Shown piece after piece: positions 29,619 through 39,531 of a DNA stretch of 64,000 nucleotides. The DNA lies in the NCBI RefSeq assembly GCF_007747795.1, contig NZ_CP036275.1, positions 2,838,853 through 2,902,852 on the forward strand. The letters run 5' to 3'. This DNA comes from Maioricimonas rarisocia. GTDB lineage: Bacteria; Planctomycetota; Planctomycetia; Planctomycetales; Planctomycetaceae. Position 1 is the stretch's first letter, and each line of letters starts with the position of its first letter. Made by a program: the position numbers and the translations under genes. Below the pieces are notes generated by a model. It had not been told where the DNA came from, ran no database searches, and worked only from the letters and a program-made list of their open reading frames with translations.

Positions 29619-30614
29619 CTAACCTTCGAGGGAGTGGGTAAACGCCTCGTACCGATTCTGGATCGTCGCCTGACTGGGCGTCGGACCCGGAACGACGTTC
29701 ACGCGGTAGGTCATTTCCAGCGGCTCGTCTTCCGTAATCTCGGCTTCGAAGAACGCACCGAAACGACCATACGGGCGTTCCGAGTACCGCGACGGCGACG
29801 GGGTTTCCGGGCTTTCCATGTACTCGATCGTGTACCGCTTGCCGTTCAACTCGTAGGTCATCGCGAGCCAGCCGAGGTCGACGTGCTTGTTCGGCTCCTT
29901 GCGGTCATCGACCTGGTACGGAGCCGGCTGCTGCGGATGCCCCTCCGGGCGAACGTAGGTGGCGTTATTCGCCTCGGCGACATACTGGGCGGCCCGGTAC
30001 TGGAAGCCGGCGTGCTGGCGATCCCCTTTCAGTGTGATCTTGCCACGCTTGCTGTGCAGCGTCGTGCTCCAGTCGATCTGCCAGCCGTAACCTGGCTGGG
30101 CATCGACCGGCAGCTTGCGGACTTCCACCGTCCGGTGTTCCTCAATGACCGGCTTGCCGTCGCTGTCGTTCCAGCTGATGACCGCCGTCATCGTGGCGGA
30201 CTTGTCGCCGGCTTCGAGTTCTTCGAAGCGGACGTGCCGGAGCCGCTCACCCTTGCGGCAGTGCCAGAAGTCCTCGGTCCGACCGTCGAAGGTCGTCTTG
30301 TTCCAGCCGACGTACATTCCCCGGTGATGCGGGAACTTGCCCCCCGGTCCCTTGGTGATCAGATCGTCGCTTCCCGGTCCGTAGACGTGATGGAAGACTT
30401 TGGCCGTGTCAAACGCGGCTTCGTCGGTCGACTCGTCGACAGTGTAAAAGTACTGCAGCACCGGCTGGTCACCGTAGTACAGGTTGCAGACCCCCTTCTC
30501 GGGGTTGTCCTTCCACTCGAAGGCTGCGTCGGCAGCAGGTGCGGGGGCGGATGAGAAGGCAAGCAATGCGGCGCCGGTGACGGCGAACAGCAGGCGTGGG
30601 AGACGGCAGGTCAT
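29619..30614 (-). CDS. Secreted DUF6807 (PmoA-like) family protein
   Basis: 331 residues from the ATG at 30614, chosen because it begins a signal peptide (LLFAVTGAALLAFSSAPAPA). The mature protein carries motifs of the family: YYGDQPVLQYFY, KFPHHRGMYVGWNKTTF, DFWHC, RQHAGFQYRAAQYVAE and GWLAMTYELNGKRYTIEYM. These beta-sandwich proteins are common in planctomycetes and often lie near sugar-degrading genes; the reaction is not established. The length is normal. It is a single minus-strand gene, divergent from the CitG-like gene, with a hairpin after its stop. Confidence 0.8.
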   Translation of the reverse strand: MTCRLPRLLFAVTGAALLAFSSAPAPAADAAFEWKDNPEKGVCNLYYGDQPVLQYFYTVDESTDEAAFDTAKVFHHVYGPGSDDLITKGPGGKFPHHRGMYVGWNKTTFDGRTEDFWHCRKGERLRHVRFEELEAGDKSATMTAVISWNDSDGKPVIEEHRTVEVRKLPVDAQPGYGWQIDWSTTLHSKRGKITLKGDRQHAGFQYRAAQYVAEANNATYVRPEGHPQQPAPYQVDDRKEPNKHVDLGWLAMTYELNGKRYTIEYMESPETPSPSRYSERPYGRFGAFFEAEITEDEPLEMTYRVNVVPGPTPSQATIQNRYEAFTHSLEG

Positions 30615-30793
30615 GGGCAGGTCTCGTGGCTGAGTATGCAAATCGATTCGGTGGCGTGGGACGTGCCGCGGGACGGCACGCGCCCGCAGGCATGGTAAAC
30701 TGGCCCGCCACGAATCATGATTCTACAGCCGCTTCGGACGAATGGAAATCATCCGTCGCCGTTCTCCGTCAGTGCCTCTCTCGCAGGACCGAT

Positions 30794-31645
30794 ATGCATC
30801 CGGACATCGAGACATTGCAGCGATGGATCCGCATCGCCTGTCTTGCCGAGGCCCGGGCCCGCAAGCCGGGCAATGTTCATCCAGGAGCGTCGTTCCAGGA
30901 CCTGACGTACGAAGATTTCGTCCGTTCCGCGCACGCGGCCAGCCCCGTCCTGGCACGGGGAACGGCCGGCACGCTCGGCCAAACGATCTGTAAGGCCGTG
31001 GAAGCAACACAGGCTGAGGTTCGCACGAATACAAACCTGGGCATCTGCCTTCTGCTCGCGCCGATGGTTGCCGCGGTTCGCAATGGCGATTTGCGTGCGG
31101 AGATGTCATCCGTACTTGCCGGCACGACCTGCACGGATGCTGCCTGGGTTTATCGTGCCATCCGCACGGCCGTCCCCGGAGGGCTCGGCAAGGTGGACGA
31201 GCAGGATGTCGCCGACGAACCGACCGAAACGCTGCTCGAGGTGATGCAGCGGGCTGCCGACCGCGATCGCGTGGCGTGGCAGTACGCGCACGGCTTCCGC
31301 GACATTTTCGAGATCGCTCTCCCCTGTCTCGAGGAGTCAGTCGACGACGCGGCCGAAGAGCGGATTGTCGGTCTGCATCTGCGACTGATGAGCCAGATCC
31401 CCGACACGTTGATCGCGCGAAAGTGCGGGGTCGATGTGGCGAAGGAATCGGCCGAACGGGCGGCTGCTGTGCTGAGCGCGGGGTGGCCCGGACGGAACGC
31501 CCGGTCGGCACTCGCGGGACTCGATGCCTGGTTGCGGGCCGATGGTCATCGACGCAATCCGGGAACGACGGCGGACCTGGTCGCAGCGTCGCTGTTTGCG
31601 GCGCTGGTGGAAGGCGTTGTTACCGAGGAACAGGTGACGTTCTGA
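30794..31645 (+). CDS. CitG-like triphosphoribosyl-dephospho-CoA synthase family protein
   Basis: 283 residues from an ATG with CAGGA 6 bases upstream. It opens with the family signature ACLAEARARKPGNVHPGASF, followed by FVRSAHAASPVL, and ends with VSPGTT-like NPGTTADLVAASLF. CitG makes 2'-(5''-triphosphoribosyl)-3'-dephospho-CoA, precursor of the citrate-lyase prosthetic group. No citrate or malonate lyase gene is nearby. Homologues also occur in bacteria with tetrahydromethanopterin-linked C1 metabolism, including planctomycetes, where the substrate is less certain. The gene stands alone, so the family is firm and the role open. Confidence 0.8.
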   Translation: MHPDIETLQRWIRIACLAEARARKPGNVHPGASFQDLTYEDFVRSAHAASPVLARGTAGTLGQTICKAVEATQAEVRTNTNLGICLLLAPMVAAVRNGDLRAEMSSVLAGTTCTDAAWVYRAIRTAVPGGLGKVDEQDVADEPTETLLEVMQRAADRDRVAWQYAHGFRDIFEIALPCLEESVDDAAEERIVGLHLRLMSQIPDTLIARKCGVDVAKESAERAAAVLSAGWPGRNARSALAGLDAWLRADGHRRNPGTTADLVAASLFAALVEGVVTEEQVTF

Positions 31646-32079
31646 TGGACGCTGAGCGCAGTGGGGCATCAGAGCGGAAGCGTATCGAGTGGTGTGTTGA
31701 ATGACGCAGCGAGCGCGATGCGTCCGAGGAAGCGGGGGCATGCTGCAGTTCTTAGTCCGCGCATTGGGGGCTGCGGTCTGCATGCCTGCTGTGTTCAAGC
31801 TGCTGTGTTCAAGCTGAGAATGAAAGCACGCCCGGCGAGTGAAGAAAAGAGTGGCTTCCGTGCCGACGGCCATCCTTGGGAACCGAGGTGTGGGGCTCGG
31901 TGGAAGGGGTACTGAGTGAGTCGTCGCTTCTCTTCGACGTCACCGGGCGTGACTTGGCCTGAGCTGAATGACGCGGTGGGCCGCGTCCGCAATCAATCCT
32001 CGGGGGCATGAACCGTCCGATGGATTGCGGGCATGGCTGATCGTGCCGACTGCTTTCGTTCGACTTCCGTTCGAGGTCC
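31646..32079. other. Intergenic region between convergent genes
   Basis: About 430 bases between the CitG-like and MraZ-paralogue genes. It holds a 14-bp tandem repeat (31788-31815). No gene or terminator-quality hairpin was found. Confidence 0.45.
31788..31815. repeat. 14-bp tandem duplication
   Basis: Two perfect adjacent copies of GCTGTGTTCAAGCT in a non-coding interval. Two copies are probably a local duplication, not a functional array. Confidence 0.7.
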
Positions 32080-32568
32080 CTAGTCCGTGAGTTCCTTGAA
32101 CAGTGAGCCGAATTCCGGCATGTCCTGCTTGAGCTGATCCAGCCAGGCTTGCGGGTTCCAGATTTCCACGCAAATCACCGCTCCGACCACAATCACGTCC
32201 TGCCCTTTCTCGACGCCGAGAAACTCCCGGAATCCCTCGGGAATAAGCAGTCGTGACCGGTTGGCCAGTTTGACGGTGGAGTAACGGGTCGAAAGCAGAC
32301 GGCCGAGTCTCTGCACGTCCGTCCATTTCTGTTCCATCCGGCCGGCGGAAATCTTCTGACGAATCAGAGAGACGCCGTCATCAATCCGCTTCTGCCAGTC
32401 CGTGGCACGCCAGAGGGACAAACATCCGGCACGTTCCTTCGCGACGATGGTCTGTCCCTGGTCATCCGTGACCGCCTGAGCAAAGTCCGCCGGCAATGAC
32501 AAGCGGTGCCGCTCATCGAGCGTCCGTTTGATCTCACCGGTGATGAATGTCTCAGGTGCTTCAGGCAT
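32080..32568 (-). CDS. Stand-alone MraZ-like transcription factor (paralogue)
   Basis: 162 residues with two SpoVT/AbrB-type halves, as in MraZ. Half one reads [18 protein letters not shown], matching the conserved LDxxGRLxxP motif; it keeps Asp and Arg of the DNA-binding D-x-x-x-R. Half two reads [13 protein letters not shown], where the Asp is replaced by Ala but Arg remains. The C-terminus ([18 protein letters not shown]) is the MraZ beta-strand and W motif. MraZ forms octameric rings that bind repeats in the dcw promoter. This copy lies far from the dcw cluster, and no TGGGN array is seen upstream of it. Targets are unknown. Confidence 0.8.
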   Translation of the reverse strand: MPEAPETFITGEIKRTLDERHRLSLPADFAQAVTDDQGQTIVAKERAGCLSLWRATDWQKRIDDGVSLIRQKISAGRMEQKWTDVQRLGRLLSTRYSTVKLANRSRLLIPEGFREFLGVEKGQDVIVVGAVICVEIWNPQAWLDQLKQDMPEFGSLFKELTD

Positions 32569-33048
32569 TGGATTGCCGGGTTCGGATGGTCAACCGACTG
32601 CTCGCAGCCGGCTGTTCGCATTCGATCCTATTGGGCCTGAAACCCACAATCAACAGCTTGTCAAAGATCGGTTTGGGTTGCTTTCCCACAACAGGAGGGA
32701 ATCTACCCTTGGCCGTTCAAACCGTCAAATCGGATTGGGAGGAATTTCCCGGATTTCGCGAAAGTGGCAGCCCCGCAATTGCCGAAGGGACCGCCCGATC
32801 GGTCACTTTGCTGCCATTCGCGGCAGTGGACGCTCCGGCGGCGAATCGTCCGTTGGGCGGGATTCCCACAATGGGCCTCGAAGCGGGCTCTCGTGACGCG
32901 CTCCCGGGCAGGCACCCCCGTCGGGCTTGGGCACGGGCGGCTCTGTGATACAGTCGAAGGAGCGCCCGGCCTGTGTGGACCGCAGGCGAAATGACGATGG
33001 CGTGATCGACTGCGGCGATGCCGTGGAACCCGGGGACAGGAGGAAAGT
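32569..33048. other. Divergent intergenic region
   Basis: About 480 bases between the MraZ paralogue and the histidine kinase. Promoters for both are expected but none stands out. No phased TGGGN repeats like those at 53534-53568 were seen. The kinase has a strong AGGAGG site at its right end. Confidence 0.45.
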
Positions 33049-34566
33049 GTGAACTGGTCTGCAGGAGTTGCCGGCAGCGCGTTCTCGTCGACGTGGCTTC
33101 GACTGAGTGCGCCGGTCATCCTCCTCAGCCTGCTGCTGTTCGTCGTCGCTGCGGGGGCCGGATGGTGGATCTGGCAGGAGGAACAACAGAGCACTCGCCT
33201 GCTCGAAGACTCGCTCGAATCGGCACGCGTCGCGCACGAACTCGAAGACCTGCTCAATGGTCTGCATCGTCGGCTCTCGCAGTACGTCGTCTCGGGTGAG
33301 GAGAAGCATCTCGACAGCGCGCTGGGAATGAACGACGACGCCGACCGATGCCTCATCCGTGCCGAGCGACTCGAACTGACGACCGACGGCCGCAACCTCG
33401 TCTCGCGGGTGCGGCGACAGTACACGGTCGTCTATCAGCAGGTGGCCGACCTGTCGGAGCAGACCGCTACCCAGAGCAATCGCCAGGAAGTGAAGGAACT
33501 TCTCGACGAGGTCCTGACACCCGAGTTGCTCGACCGTGTCAGCCGGTACCGGTCCGACTACGAGAACCGGCTGGCATCGGCCCGAAATGAGAGCCGCCAT
33601 GCGGATGATCGCATGGCCTTCCTGCTCATCGCCCTGGGACTGTGTGGAGCCATCGCGGGTTTGATGACCGGCTGGTCGATGGCCCGCAACGTCCATCGCT
33701 CGCTGGTCGAGCTGAGCGTCCCGATCCACGATGCCGCCGGGACGCTCAACGAAGTGGTGGGACCGATCCGTGTCCACTCCGCCGGCAATCTCGAGGAGAT
33801 GCGAAGTTCTCTCGATGACATGTCGGCACGAGTCGGCACCGTGGTCGAGCGTTTGCAGCAGGCACAGCAGGATGCCCTGCGGGCCGAACAACTCGCCGCC
33901 CTGGGCCAACTTGCTGCGGGCCTTGCCCATGAACTGCGCAACCCGCTGACGGCGATGAAGACGCTCATCCAGTCGGCCCAGCAGGACCCGGAACAGTCCT
34001 CGTTGACGCAGGAAGATCTGGATGTGCTCGGCGAGGAGATCGACCGGCTCAACCGCACGATCCAGACGTTTCTCGACTACGCCCGGCCGCCGCGACTGCA
34101 TCGCCAGTCCGTCGATCTGCGAACCGTGATTGGTGATCTGGCCCGGCTGACGGCTCATCGCCTGCAGCGGCAGCATGTCCAGCTTGATCAGAACATCGAC
34201 GCAGGACTGCCGTCGATCCAGGCCGACCCGGACCAGCTCCGACAGGTGCTGCTGAACCTCATTCTCAACGCACTCGATGCTCAGCCGGACGGGGGACGGA
34301 TTCGCGTCCAGGCACGTCCGGTCGAGTCGACGGCAGACGAGCCCGATCTGGTGCGGATCGTTGTCAGCGATGACGGGACGGGCGTCCCTGCGGAGATGCG
34401 CGACCGCATCTTCGAACCGTTCGTCAGCAGCCGCGACGCCGGGACCGGACTGGGGTTGTCGATCTGCCGCCGCATCATCGAACAGCATCATGGTACGATC
34501 CAACTGGCGGAACCGTCCGCGGAGCGCGGCGCGGCCTTCGTGATCGAGCTACCCGTACATGACTGA
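33049..34566 (+). CDS. Membrane sensor histidine kinase, NtrB-like
   Basis: 505 residues from a GTG with AGGAGG at 6 bases. A transmembrane helix (about 22-46) and another near 190-213 bracket a helical sensor region of ~140 residues rich in charged heptads. There is then a coiled linker and the kinase core. The phospho-acceptor His294 lies in LAAGLAHELRNPLTAMK. The N box is LNLILNALDAQ, G1 is VSDDGTGVP and G2 is GTGLGLSICRRI. The signal sensed is unknown; no PAS domain is visible. Its response regulator starts 3 bases downstream, so the two form a translationally linked pair. Confidence 0.92.
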   Translation: MNWSAGVAGSAFSSTWLRLSAPVILLSLLLFVVAAGAGWWIWQEEQQSTRLLEDSLESARVAHELEDLLNGLHRRLSQYVVSGEEKHLDSALGMNDDADRCLIRAERLELTTDGRNLVSRVRRQYTVVYQQVADLSEQTATQSNRQEVKELLDEVLTPELLDRVSRYRSDYENRLASARNESRHADDRMAFLLIALGLCGAIAGLMTGWSMARNVHRSLVELSVPIHDAAGTLNEVVGPIRVHSAGNLEEMRSSLDDMSARVGTVVERLQQAQQDALRAEQLAALGQLAAGLAHELRNPLTAMKTLIQSAQQDPEQSSLTQEDLDVLGEEIDRLNRTIQTFLDYARPPRLHRQSVDLRTVIGDLARLTAHRLQRQHVQLDQNIDAGLPSIQADPDQLRQVLLNLILNALDAQPDGGRIRVQARPVESTADEPDLVRIVVSDDGTGVPAEMRDRIFEPFVSSRDAGTGLGLSICRRIIEQHHGTIQLAEPSAERGAAFVIELPVHD

Positions 34567-34569
34567 TCC

Positions 34570-36012
34570 ATGCCGAAACTGCTGATCGTCGACGACGAAC
34601 AGAATGTGCTCTACTCGCTTGTTCGCGGACTCCGTTCGCCGGACCTGGAGATCGTCACGGCCGAGACGGCGCAGGAGGGACTGCGGCTGGTCGAGGCTGA
34701 GCGTCCCGATGCCGTCCTGCTCGACGTCAAACTGCCGGACCGGTCGGGGCTGGACGTGTTCGTCGACATGCACCGGATCGAGAAGCGGCTGCCGGTCATC
34801 ATCATGACCGCCCATACCACGACCGAGACCGCCATCGAGTCGATGAAACGGGGCGCGTTCGATTACCTGCTCAAGCCGTTTGACCTGGCGGAGCTGAAGC
34901 GAGTCGTGAGCAAGGCACTGGAGGTCAGCCGGCTCAGCCGTGTGCCAGCGGTCTTCGACCAGGAGGCCGCCGCTGCCGATGATACGGCCGTCGACCGGAT
35001 CGTCGGCACCTCACCGGTCATGCAGTCGGTCTACAAGGAGATCGGCCGCGTCGCGCCGCAGGACGTTAACGTGTTGATCCTGGGGGAAAGCGGCACCGGC
35101 AAGGAACTCGTCGCCCGGGCCATCTATCAGCACAGCCAGCGGGCAGACAGTTCTTTCATGGCCATCAACTGTGCCGCCATTCCCGAGACCCTTCTCGAAA
35201 GCGAACTGTTCGGGCACGAGCAGGGAGCCTTTACGGGGGCCGACCGTCGACGCATCGGCAAGTTCGAACAGGCAGACGGAGGCACAATATTTCTGGACGA
35301 GATCGGCGACATGGCTTCGGCCACGCAGGCCAAGGTCCTCCGGGTGCTGCAGGACGGGAAGTTCCAGCGGGTCGGCGGCAACGAAACGGTCTCGAGCGAT
35401 GTTCGCATCCTCGCAGCAACCAATCGGGATCTCGAACAGGCGATCGCGCAGCGCGAGTTCCGGCAGGATCTGTTCTATCGGCTCAATACGTTCACGATCC
35501 GGCTGCCTCCCTTGCGCGACCGGCTCGAGGACCTGCCGCTGCTGGTGGCGCACTTCGTCAACCTGGTCTGCCGCGACCTGGACCGGGACGTTCCGGCCGT
35601 GTCGCCGGAGACAATGGATGCCCTGCGCTCGCATGACTGGCCGGGAAACGTACGGGAACTGCAGAGTGCGATCCGCTACGGCGTCGTCCACGCAACCGGC
35701 GACATCATCACGCCCGACAGCCTGCCGGAAGAAGTCACCGGAGCCACTTACGCAGTCCGGTCCCCTGCCCCGTCCGACGAGGACTGGCGGGGGCTTCGAG
35801 AGCGAATTCGAGGACTACTGGCGGAAGAACGCCCCGACCTGAACCACGTCGTTCATCAGGACGTCGATCGGGTCCTGATCGAAGAAGTCCTCGCTCACGT
35901 CGACGGACATCAGACGCGGGCCGCCGAGTTGCTGGGCATCTCCCGCACGACGCTTCGCAACCGGATGCAGCAGCTCGGGCTGTCGGTCGGCAAAAGCGTT
36001 CAGCCGGAGTGA
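34570..36012 (+). CDS. Sigma-54-dependent response regulator, NtrC family
   Basis: 480 residues. The receiver domain (1-125) has the phosphorylated Asp52 in AVLLDVKLPDRSG and Lys in YLLKPFDL. The AAA+ domain has Walker A GESGTGKE, the sigma-54-contacting GAFTGADRRR loop, Walker B GGTIFLDEIGDM and the R-finger region FRQDLFYRLN. A Fis-type helix-turn-helix ends the protein (QTRAAELLGISRTTLRNRM). When phosphorylated by the adjacent kinase it should activate sigma-54 promoters. Its targets are not visible in this window. It converges on the NADH dehydrogenase gene 8 bases later. Confidence 0.95.
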   Translation: MPKLLIVDDEQNVLYSLVRGLRSPDLEIVTAETAQEGLRLVEAERPDAVLLDVKLPDRSGLDVFVDMHRIEKRLPVIIMTAHTTTETAIESMKRGAFDYLLKPFDLAELKRVVSKALEVSRLSRVPAVFDQEAAAADDTAVDRIVGTSPVMQSVYKEIGRVAPQDVNVLILGESGTGKELVARAIYQHSQRADSSFMAINCAAIPETLLESELFGHEQGAFTGADRRRIGKFEQADGGTIFLDEIGDMASATQAKVLRVLQDGKFQRVGGNETVSSDVRILAATNRDLEQAIAQREFRQDLFYRLNTFTIRLPPLRDRLEDLPLLVAHFVNLVCRDLDRDVPAVSPETMDALRSHDWPGNVRELQSAIRYGVVHATGDIITPDSLPEEVTGATYAVRSPAPSDEDWRGLRERIRGLLAEERPDLNHVVHQDVDRVLIEEVLAHVDGHQTRAAELLGISRTTLRNRMQQLGLSVGKSVQPE

Positions 36013-36020
36013 CGGCCGCG

Positions 36021-37370
36021 TTACGAACCTGCTTCGACCGGCGTCTGGGGAACCTCTTCGCGCGATGCGTCGCCGGTCTCGACGAGCGGCTCGACCGGTC
36101 CGGTAATCAGGCGGGCGGCCCGGCTGCGGAAGAAATAGGCCCATCCCCACTGGATCAGCACCAGCAGGCGGTTCTGGAAGAGCGTGATCTCCATCAGGTG
36201 GAGCATCAGCCACAGCAGCCAGGCAAACAGCCCGCTCAGCTCGAAACGGCCGACGCGGGCGATGGCGGCGTACCTCCCGATCACCGCCATGCTGCCATGG
36301 TCTTTGTAGGTGAACGGCGGCGGTGCCGGCTTGTTCTGCAGGCGGCTGGCGATGACGTCGGCGACGTAGCTTCCCTGCTGAATCGCCACGGGGGCCAGAC
36401 CCGGCAGCGGTCGTCCGTCCTTGTCCGCACAGTGGGCCAGATCGCCGATGACGAACAGGTCGGGATGCCCCGGCAGCGTCAGGTCCGGTTCGACCTGCAC
36501 ACGCCCGATGCGGTCGGTCGTCGCGTCTGTTGCATCCGCCAGAAGCCGCCCCAGCGGGGACGCTGCGACGCCAGCCGTCCACAGGACGGTCCGCGTGGGA
36601 AGCGTTTCGTGCCCCTCTTCCGATTCAAGGACGACATGGTCCTCCTGGATATCGACGACCTTCGTGCGCGTCCGAACCTCAACACCCAACTGCCGGAGTG
36701 CCTCGGACGCCTTGCCGGCGAGGTGATCGGAATAGACGTGCAACGGCTTGTCGGCCGCCTCGACAATGATGATGTTCGCTTCGGCCGGATCGATGTGACG
36801 GAAGTCCTTGCGGAACGTGTGCCGGGCAATCTCGGAAAGCGCTCCGGCCAGCTCGACGCCGGTCGGTCCCCCACCAACCAGTACGAACGTCAGCCACGCG
36901 CGGCGGCGCTCGGGATCCGGCTCCCGTTCGGCCGCCTCGAAGGCCAGCAGGATCTTCTTGCGCATCCGCGTCGCGTCTTCGACCGACTTCAACCCCGGCG
37001 CATGCGACTCCCATTCGTTGTGGCCGAAGTAGCTGTGCGTGGAGCCGGCTGCCACCACGAGCGAATCGTAGTCGAGCTCGCCGTCGCGGAGCAGAACGCG
37101 GCGACGGTCCACATCGAATCCGGTCACCTCGCCGAGCAGGACCTGGCAATTCTTCTGGCGCCGGAAGATCGCCCTCAAGGGGGCGGCGATGTTGGCGGGG
37201 GATAGTTCACCGGTCGCCACCTGGTACAGCAAGGGCTGAAAGAGGTGGAAGTTTCTTCGGTCAACGAGGGTGACGTCGACCGGGGCTCCGCGCAGTTCCC
37301 GAGCGACTTCGAGGCCGCCGAAGCCTCCTCCGACCACCACGACTCGATGCTGTTTCGTCGGTTCCGTCAT
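36021..37370 (-). CDS. ndh: Type II NADH:quinone oxidoreductase (NDH-2)
   Basis: 449 residues. The N-terminal FAD site is [18 protein letters not shown], and the NADH-binding second Rossmann site is [16 protein letters not shown]. Between and after these are [26 protein letters not shown] and VIGDLAHC. The C-terminal part ([20 protein letters not shown]) is the hydrophobic membrane anchor of this family. It transfers electrons from NADH to quinone without pumping protons. Single minus-strand gene between the NtrC-type regulator and the HtrA gene. Confidence 0.93.
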   Translation of the reverse strand: MTEPTKQHRVVVVGGGFGGLEVARELRGAPVDVTLVDRRNFHLFQPLLYQVATGELSPANIAAPLRAIFRRQKNCQVLLGEVTGFDVDRRRVLLRDGELDYDSLVVAAGSTHSYFGHNEWESHAPGLKSVEDATRMRKKILLAFEAAEREPDPERRRAWLTFVLVGGGPTGVELAGALSEIARHTFRKDFRHIDPAEANIIIVEAADKPLHVYSDHLAGKASEALRQLGVEVRTRTKVVDIQEDHVVLESEEGHETLPTRTVLWTAGVAASPLGRLLADATDATTDRIGRVQVEPDLTLPGHPDLFVIGDLAHCADKDGRPLPGLAPVAIQQGSYVADVIASRLQNKPAPPPFTYKDHGSMAVIGRYAAIARVGRFELSGLFAWLLWLMLHLMEITLFQNRLLVLIQWGWAYFFRSRAARLITGPVEPLVETGDASREEVPQTPVEAGS

Positions 37371-37799
37371 TCCGGATGCCTCTCACTCCCGCGCGTGCTG
37401 ACAGACGACTACCGCTACAGACAACTATAGGCTCCGCGGCGTTTTTCTTCGCGGTGCTGCGCTCCACTCCTGAGAGAACGCTCACTGTTCCGAGGGACAC
37501 AGCATCCGTCGCGAGGGCGCGGTCAAAGTCTGACCGCGCCGGCCAGATTCTTCTCGAAATCACCCGGCGAAGCAGGCTTCTGGTCGACTCTCTTTCGATC
37601 TGTGTCGCGATTTAACGCCCGTCTGTGAAATGGCTTGTGGCCGTCGGCACATGTGGCGGTGTGGGGTTTGGCACGCGCCGTGCATTTCTGCAGAGGCAAC
37701 CTGCGGACTCCGCCCGGAGTGGAGACGACCGCAATTCCCCCGCTGGGCCACGGGACACGATACAGGCTGCAGATCAACTGCCTTCGAGGAGGAGAAGCC
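37371..37799. other. Divergent intergenic region
   Basis: About 430 bases between ndh and the HtrA gene. No gene or strong structure seen. A GAGGAGGAGAA ribosome-binding site lies just before the HtrA GTG start. Confidence 0.5.
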
Positions 37800-39323
37800 G
37801 TGGAAAGATATCGCAAAAGCTGGCGTCCCTGGGTCGTGCCGACCACGGGGCTCGCAATGATGACGCTTGCCGCATTCATCGTGGGACCGGCGGCGCACGA
37901 TGTGGCAGCTCAGCCGCTCACAGAAACGGAACAACAGGCGATCGGCGATGCCCGTTCGCTGTCGACCGCATTTCGCGTCGCCGTCAATCGGGTGATGCCG
38001 TCGGTCGTGATGATTCAGACAGCGCCTGGCGAGGTGCAGACAACCGCCAGCGATGGTGGTCGCGGGACGCTTCCGGAAGGTTTGCCGGAAGGACTGATGG
38101 ACGATCCGATGTTTCGGCGGTTCTTCAAGGAGATGCCCCGCAAGCCGCAGCAGCGGCAGCCGCGTCGCCAGATGGGGACCGGTTCGGGCGTGATCATCGA
38201 TTCGTCCGGTATCGTGCTGACGAACAACCACGTCGTCGAAGGTGGCGGCAAAGTGACGGTCCGCCTGCATGACGGCCGCGAGTTTGAAGCGGTCGAAGTG
38301 CACACCGACCCCAAGACCGACCTGGCGGTCGTGAAGATCGAAGGGGCTGGCTCCCTGCCGGCCGCGACGCTCGGCGACAGTGACGCCATGGAAATCGGTG
38401 ACTGGGTGCTCGCCGTTGGTGCCCCCTTCGGGCTGCGTGAAACGGTGACCGCCGGCATCATCAGTGCCAAGGCACGTGGGATCGGCATCACCGAACGCGA
38501 AGAGTTTCTGCAGACCGATGCCGCGATCAACCCCGGCAACAGTGGTGGACCGCTGGTCAACCTCGAGGGGCAGATCGTGGGGATCAATACGGCGATCTCC
38601 ACCGCCAGTGGCGGCTACGACGGCGTCGGCTTTGCGATTCCGGTGAACCTGGCGAAGTGGGTCAGCACACAGCTGGTCGAAGACGGCAAGGTGCAGCGGG
38701 CGTTCCTCGGTGTAAGCATCCAGGAAGTGACCGCCGAACTGGCCGACCAGCTCGAACTGGACGGTGTGGAAGGTGCTGCTGTGACGGAAGTTCATCCTGA
38801 CACGCCGGCCGCGAACGCCGGTCTCAAGCCGGGTGACGTGATCGTCGCCTTCGACGATCAGGTGATCCGCACCACTCGCGACCTGCAGAAGTTTGTGGAA
38901 CAGGCCGATCTCGATGCCGACCATGAACTCACCGTGGTTCGCGACGGCAAGACGCTGACGCTCGACGTCGACGTCAAGCCGATGGTCGGCGACGAACTGG
39001 CCAAAGCCGGCACGCGTGGACCCGGTCCCGCGTCGGAGTTCGATGAGTTCGGCATGGAGCTGAGTGACCTCACCGGTTCCATCGCCGAACAGCTCGGGCT
39101 GGAGGAGACCGAAGGCGTGGTGATCACGTCGGTCGAGTCCGGCTCGGTCGCGGACGAAGCCGGTCTGAAGGCGGGGATGGTGATCCGCTGGGTCGGCAGC
39201 CGTGATGTCGCGAATGTGGACGACTTCCGCAATGCCGTTGAAGGGAAGTCGCTCGAGAAAGGGATTCTTCTGCTGGTCAGCACCGGCGACGCCTCGCGTT
39301 TCCTGGTGCTCAAGCAGAGCTGA
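37800..39323 (+). CDS. HtrA/Deg-family periplasmic serine protease with two PDZ domains
   Basis: 507 residues from a GTG with GGAGGAG upstream; the open frame extends earlier but without a ribosome-binding site. The N-terminal hydrophobic segment (WVVPTTGLAMMTLAAFIVG) is a signal or anchor. The trypsin-like core carries the triad His144 (LTNNHVV), Asp174 (PKTDLAVVKI) and Ser248 (NPGNSGGPLV). Two PDZ domains follow: about 300-380 (RAFLGVSIQEV) and 415-500 (SGSVADEAGLKAGMVIRWVG). It degrades or refolds damaged envelope proteins. A strong terminator follows. Confidence 0.93.
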   Translation: MERYRKSWRPWVVPTTGLAMMTLAAFIVGPAAHDVAAQPLTETEQQAIGDARSLSTAFRVAVNRVMPSVVMIQTAPGEVQTTASDGGRGTLPEGLPEGLMDDPMFRRFFKEMPRKPQQRQPRRQMGTGSGVIIDSSGIVLTNNHVVEGGGKVTVRLHDGREFEAVEVHTDPKTDLAVVKIEGAGSLPAATLGDSDAMEIGDWVLAVGAPFGLRETVTAGIISAKARGIGITEREEFLQTDAAINPGNSGGPLVNLEGQIVGINTAISTASGGYDGVGFAIPVNLAKWVSTQLVEDGKVQRAFLGVSIQEVTAELADQLELDGVEGAAVTEVHPDTPAANAGLKPGDVIVAFDDQVIRTTRDLQKFVEQADLDADHELTVVRDGKTLTLDVDVKPMVGDELAKAGTRGPGPASEFDEFGMELSDLTGSIAEQLGLEETEGVVITSVESGSVADEAGLKAGMVIRWVGSRDVANVDDFRNAVEGKSLEKGILLLVSTGDASRFLVLKQS

Positions 39324-39444
39324 TGTTCGTGACGCATTCAGCGTGAATGCATGAGTTGGTGAAGGTGGCCGATGAGTCGACGGCCTCCTCGGAGTGATTC
39401 GATCCGCACAAGTGTGCTTCCCAAGGGATCGGATCACGTTGCAG

Positions 39445-39479
39445 CCCTCCGGAAACGCCACGGTTTCCGGAGGGTTTTT
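39445..39479 (+). terminator. Rho-independent terminator of the HtrA gene
   Basis: Perfect 12-bp stem (39445-39456 with 39463-39474), 6-base loop, then five T. It lies 122 bases after the HtrA stop codon. Confidence 0.9.
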
Positions 39480-39531
39480 GCATGCGCGGTTGCAGTGAAT
39501 GGCCCGAGCGGCGGCTGTTGTGCCACGTCGC

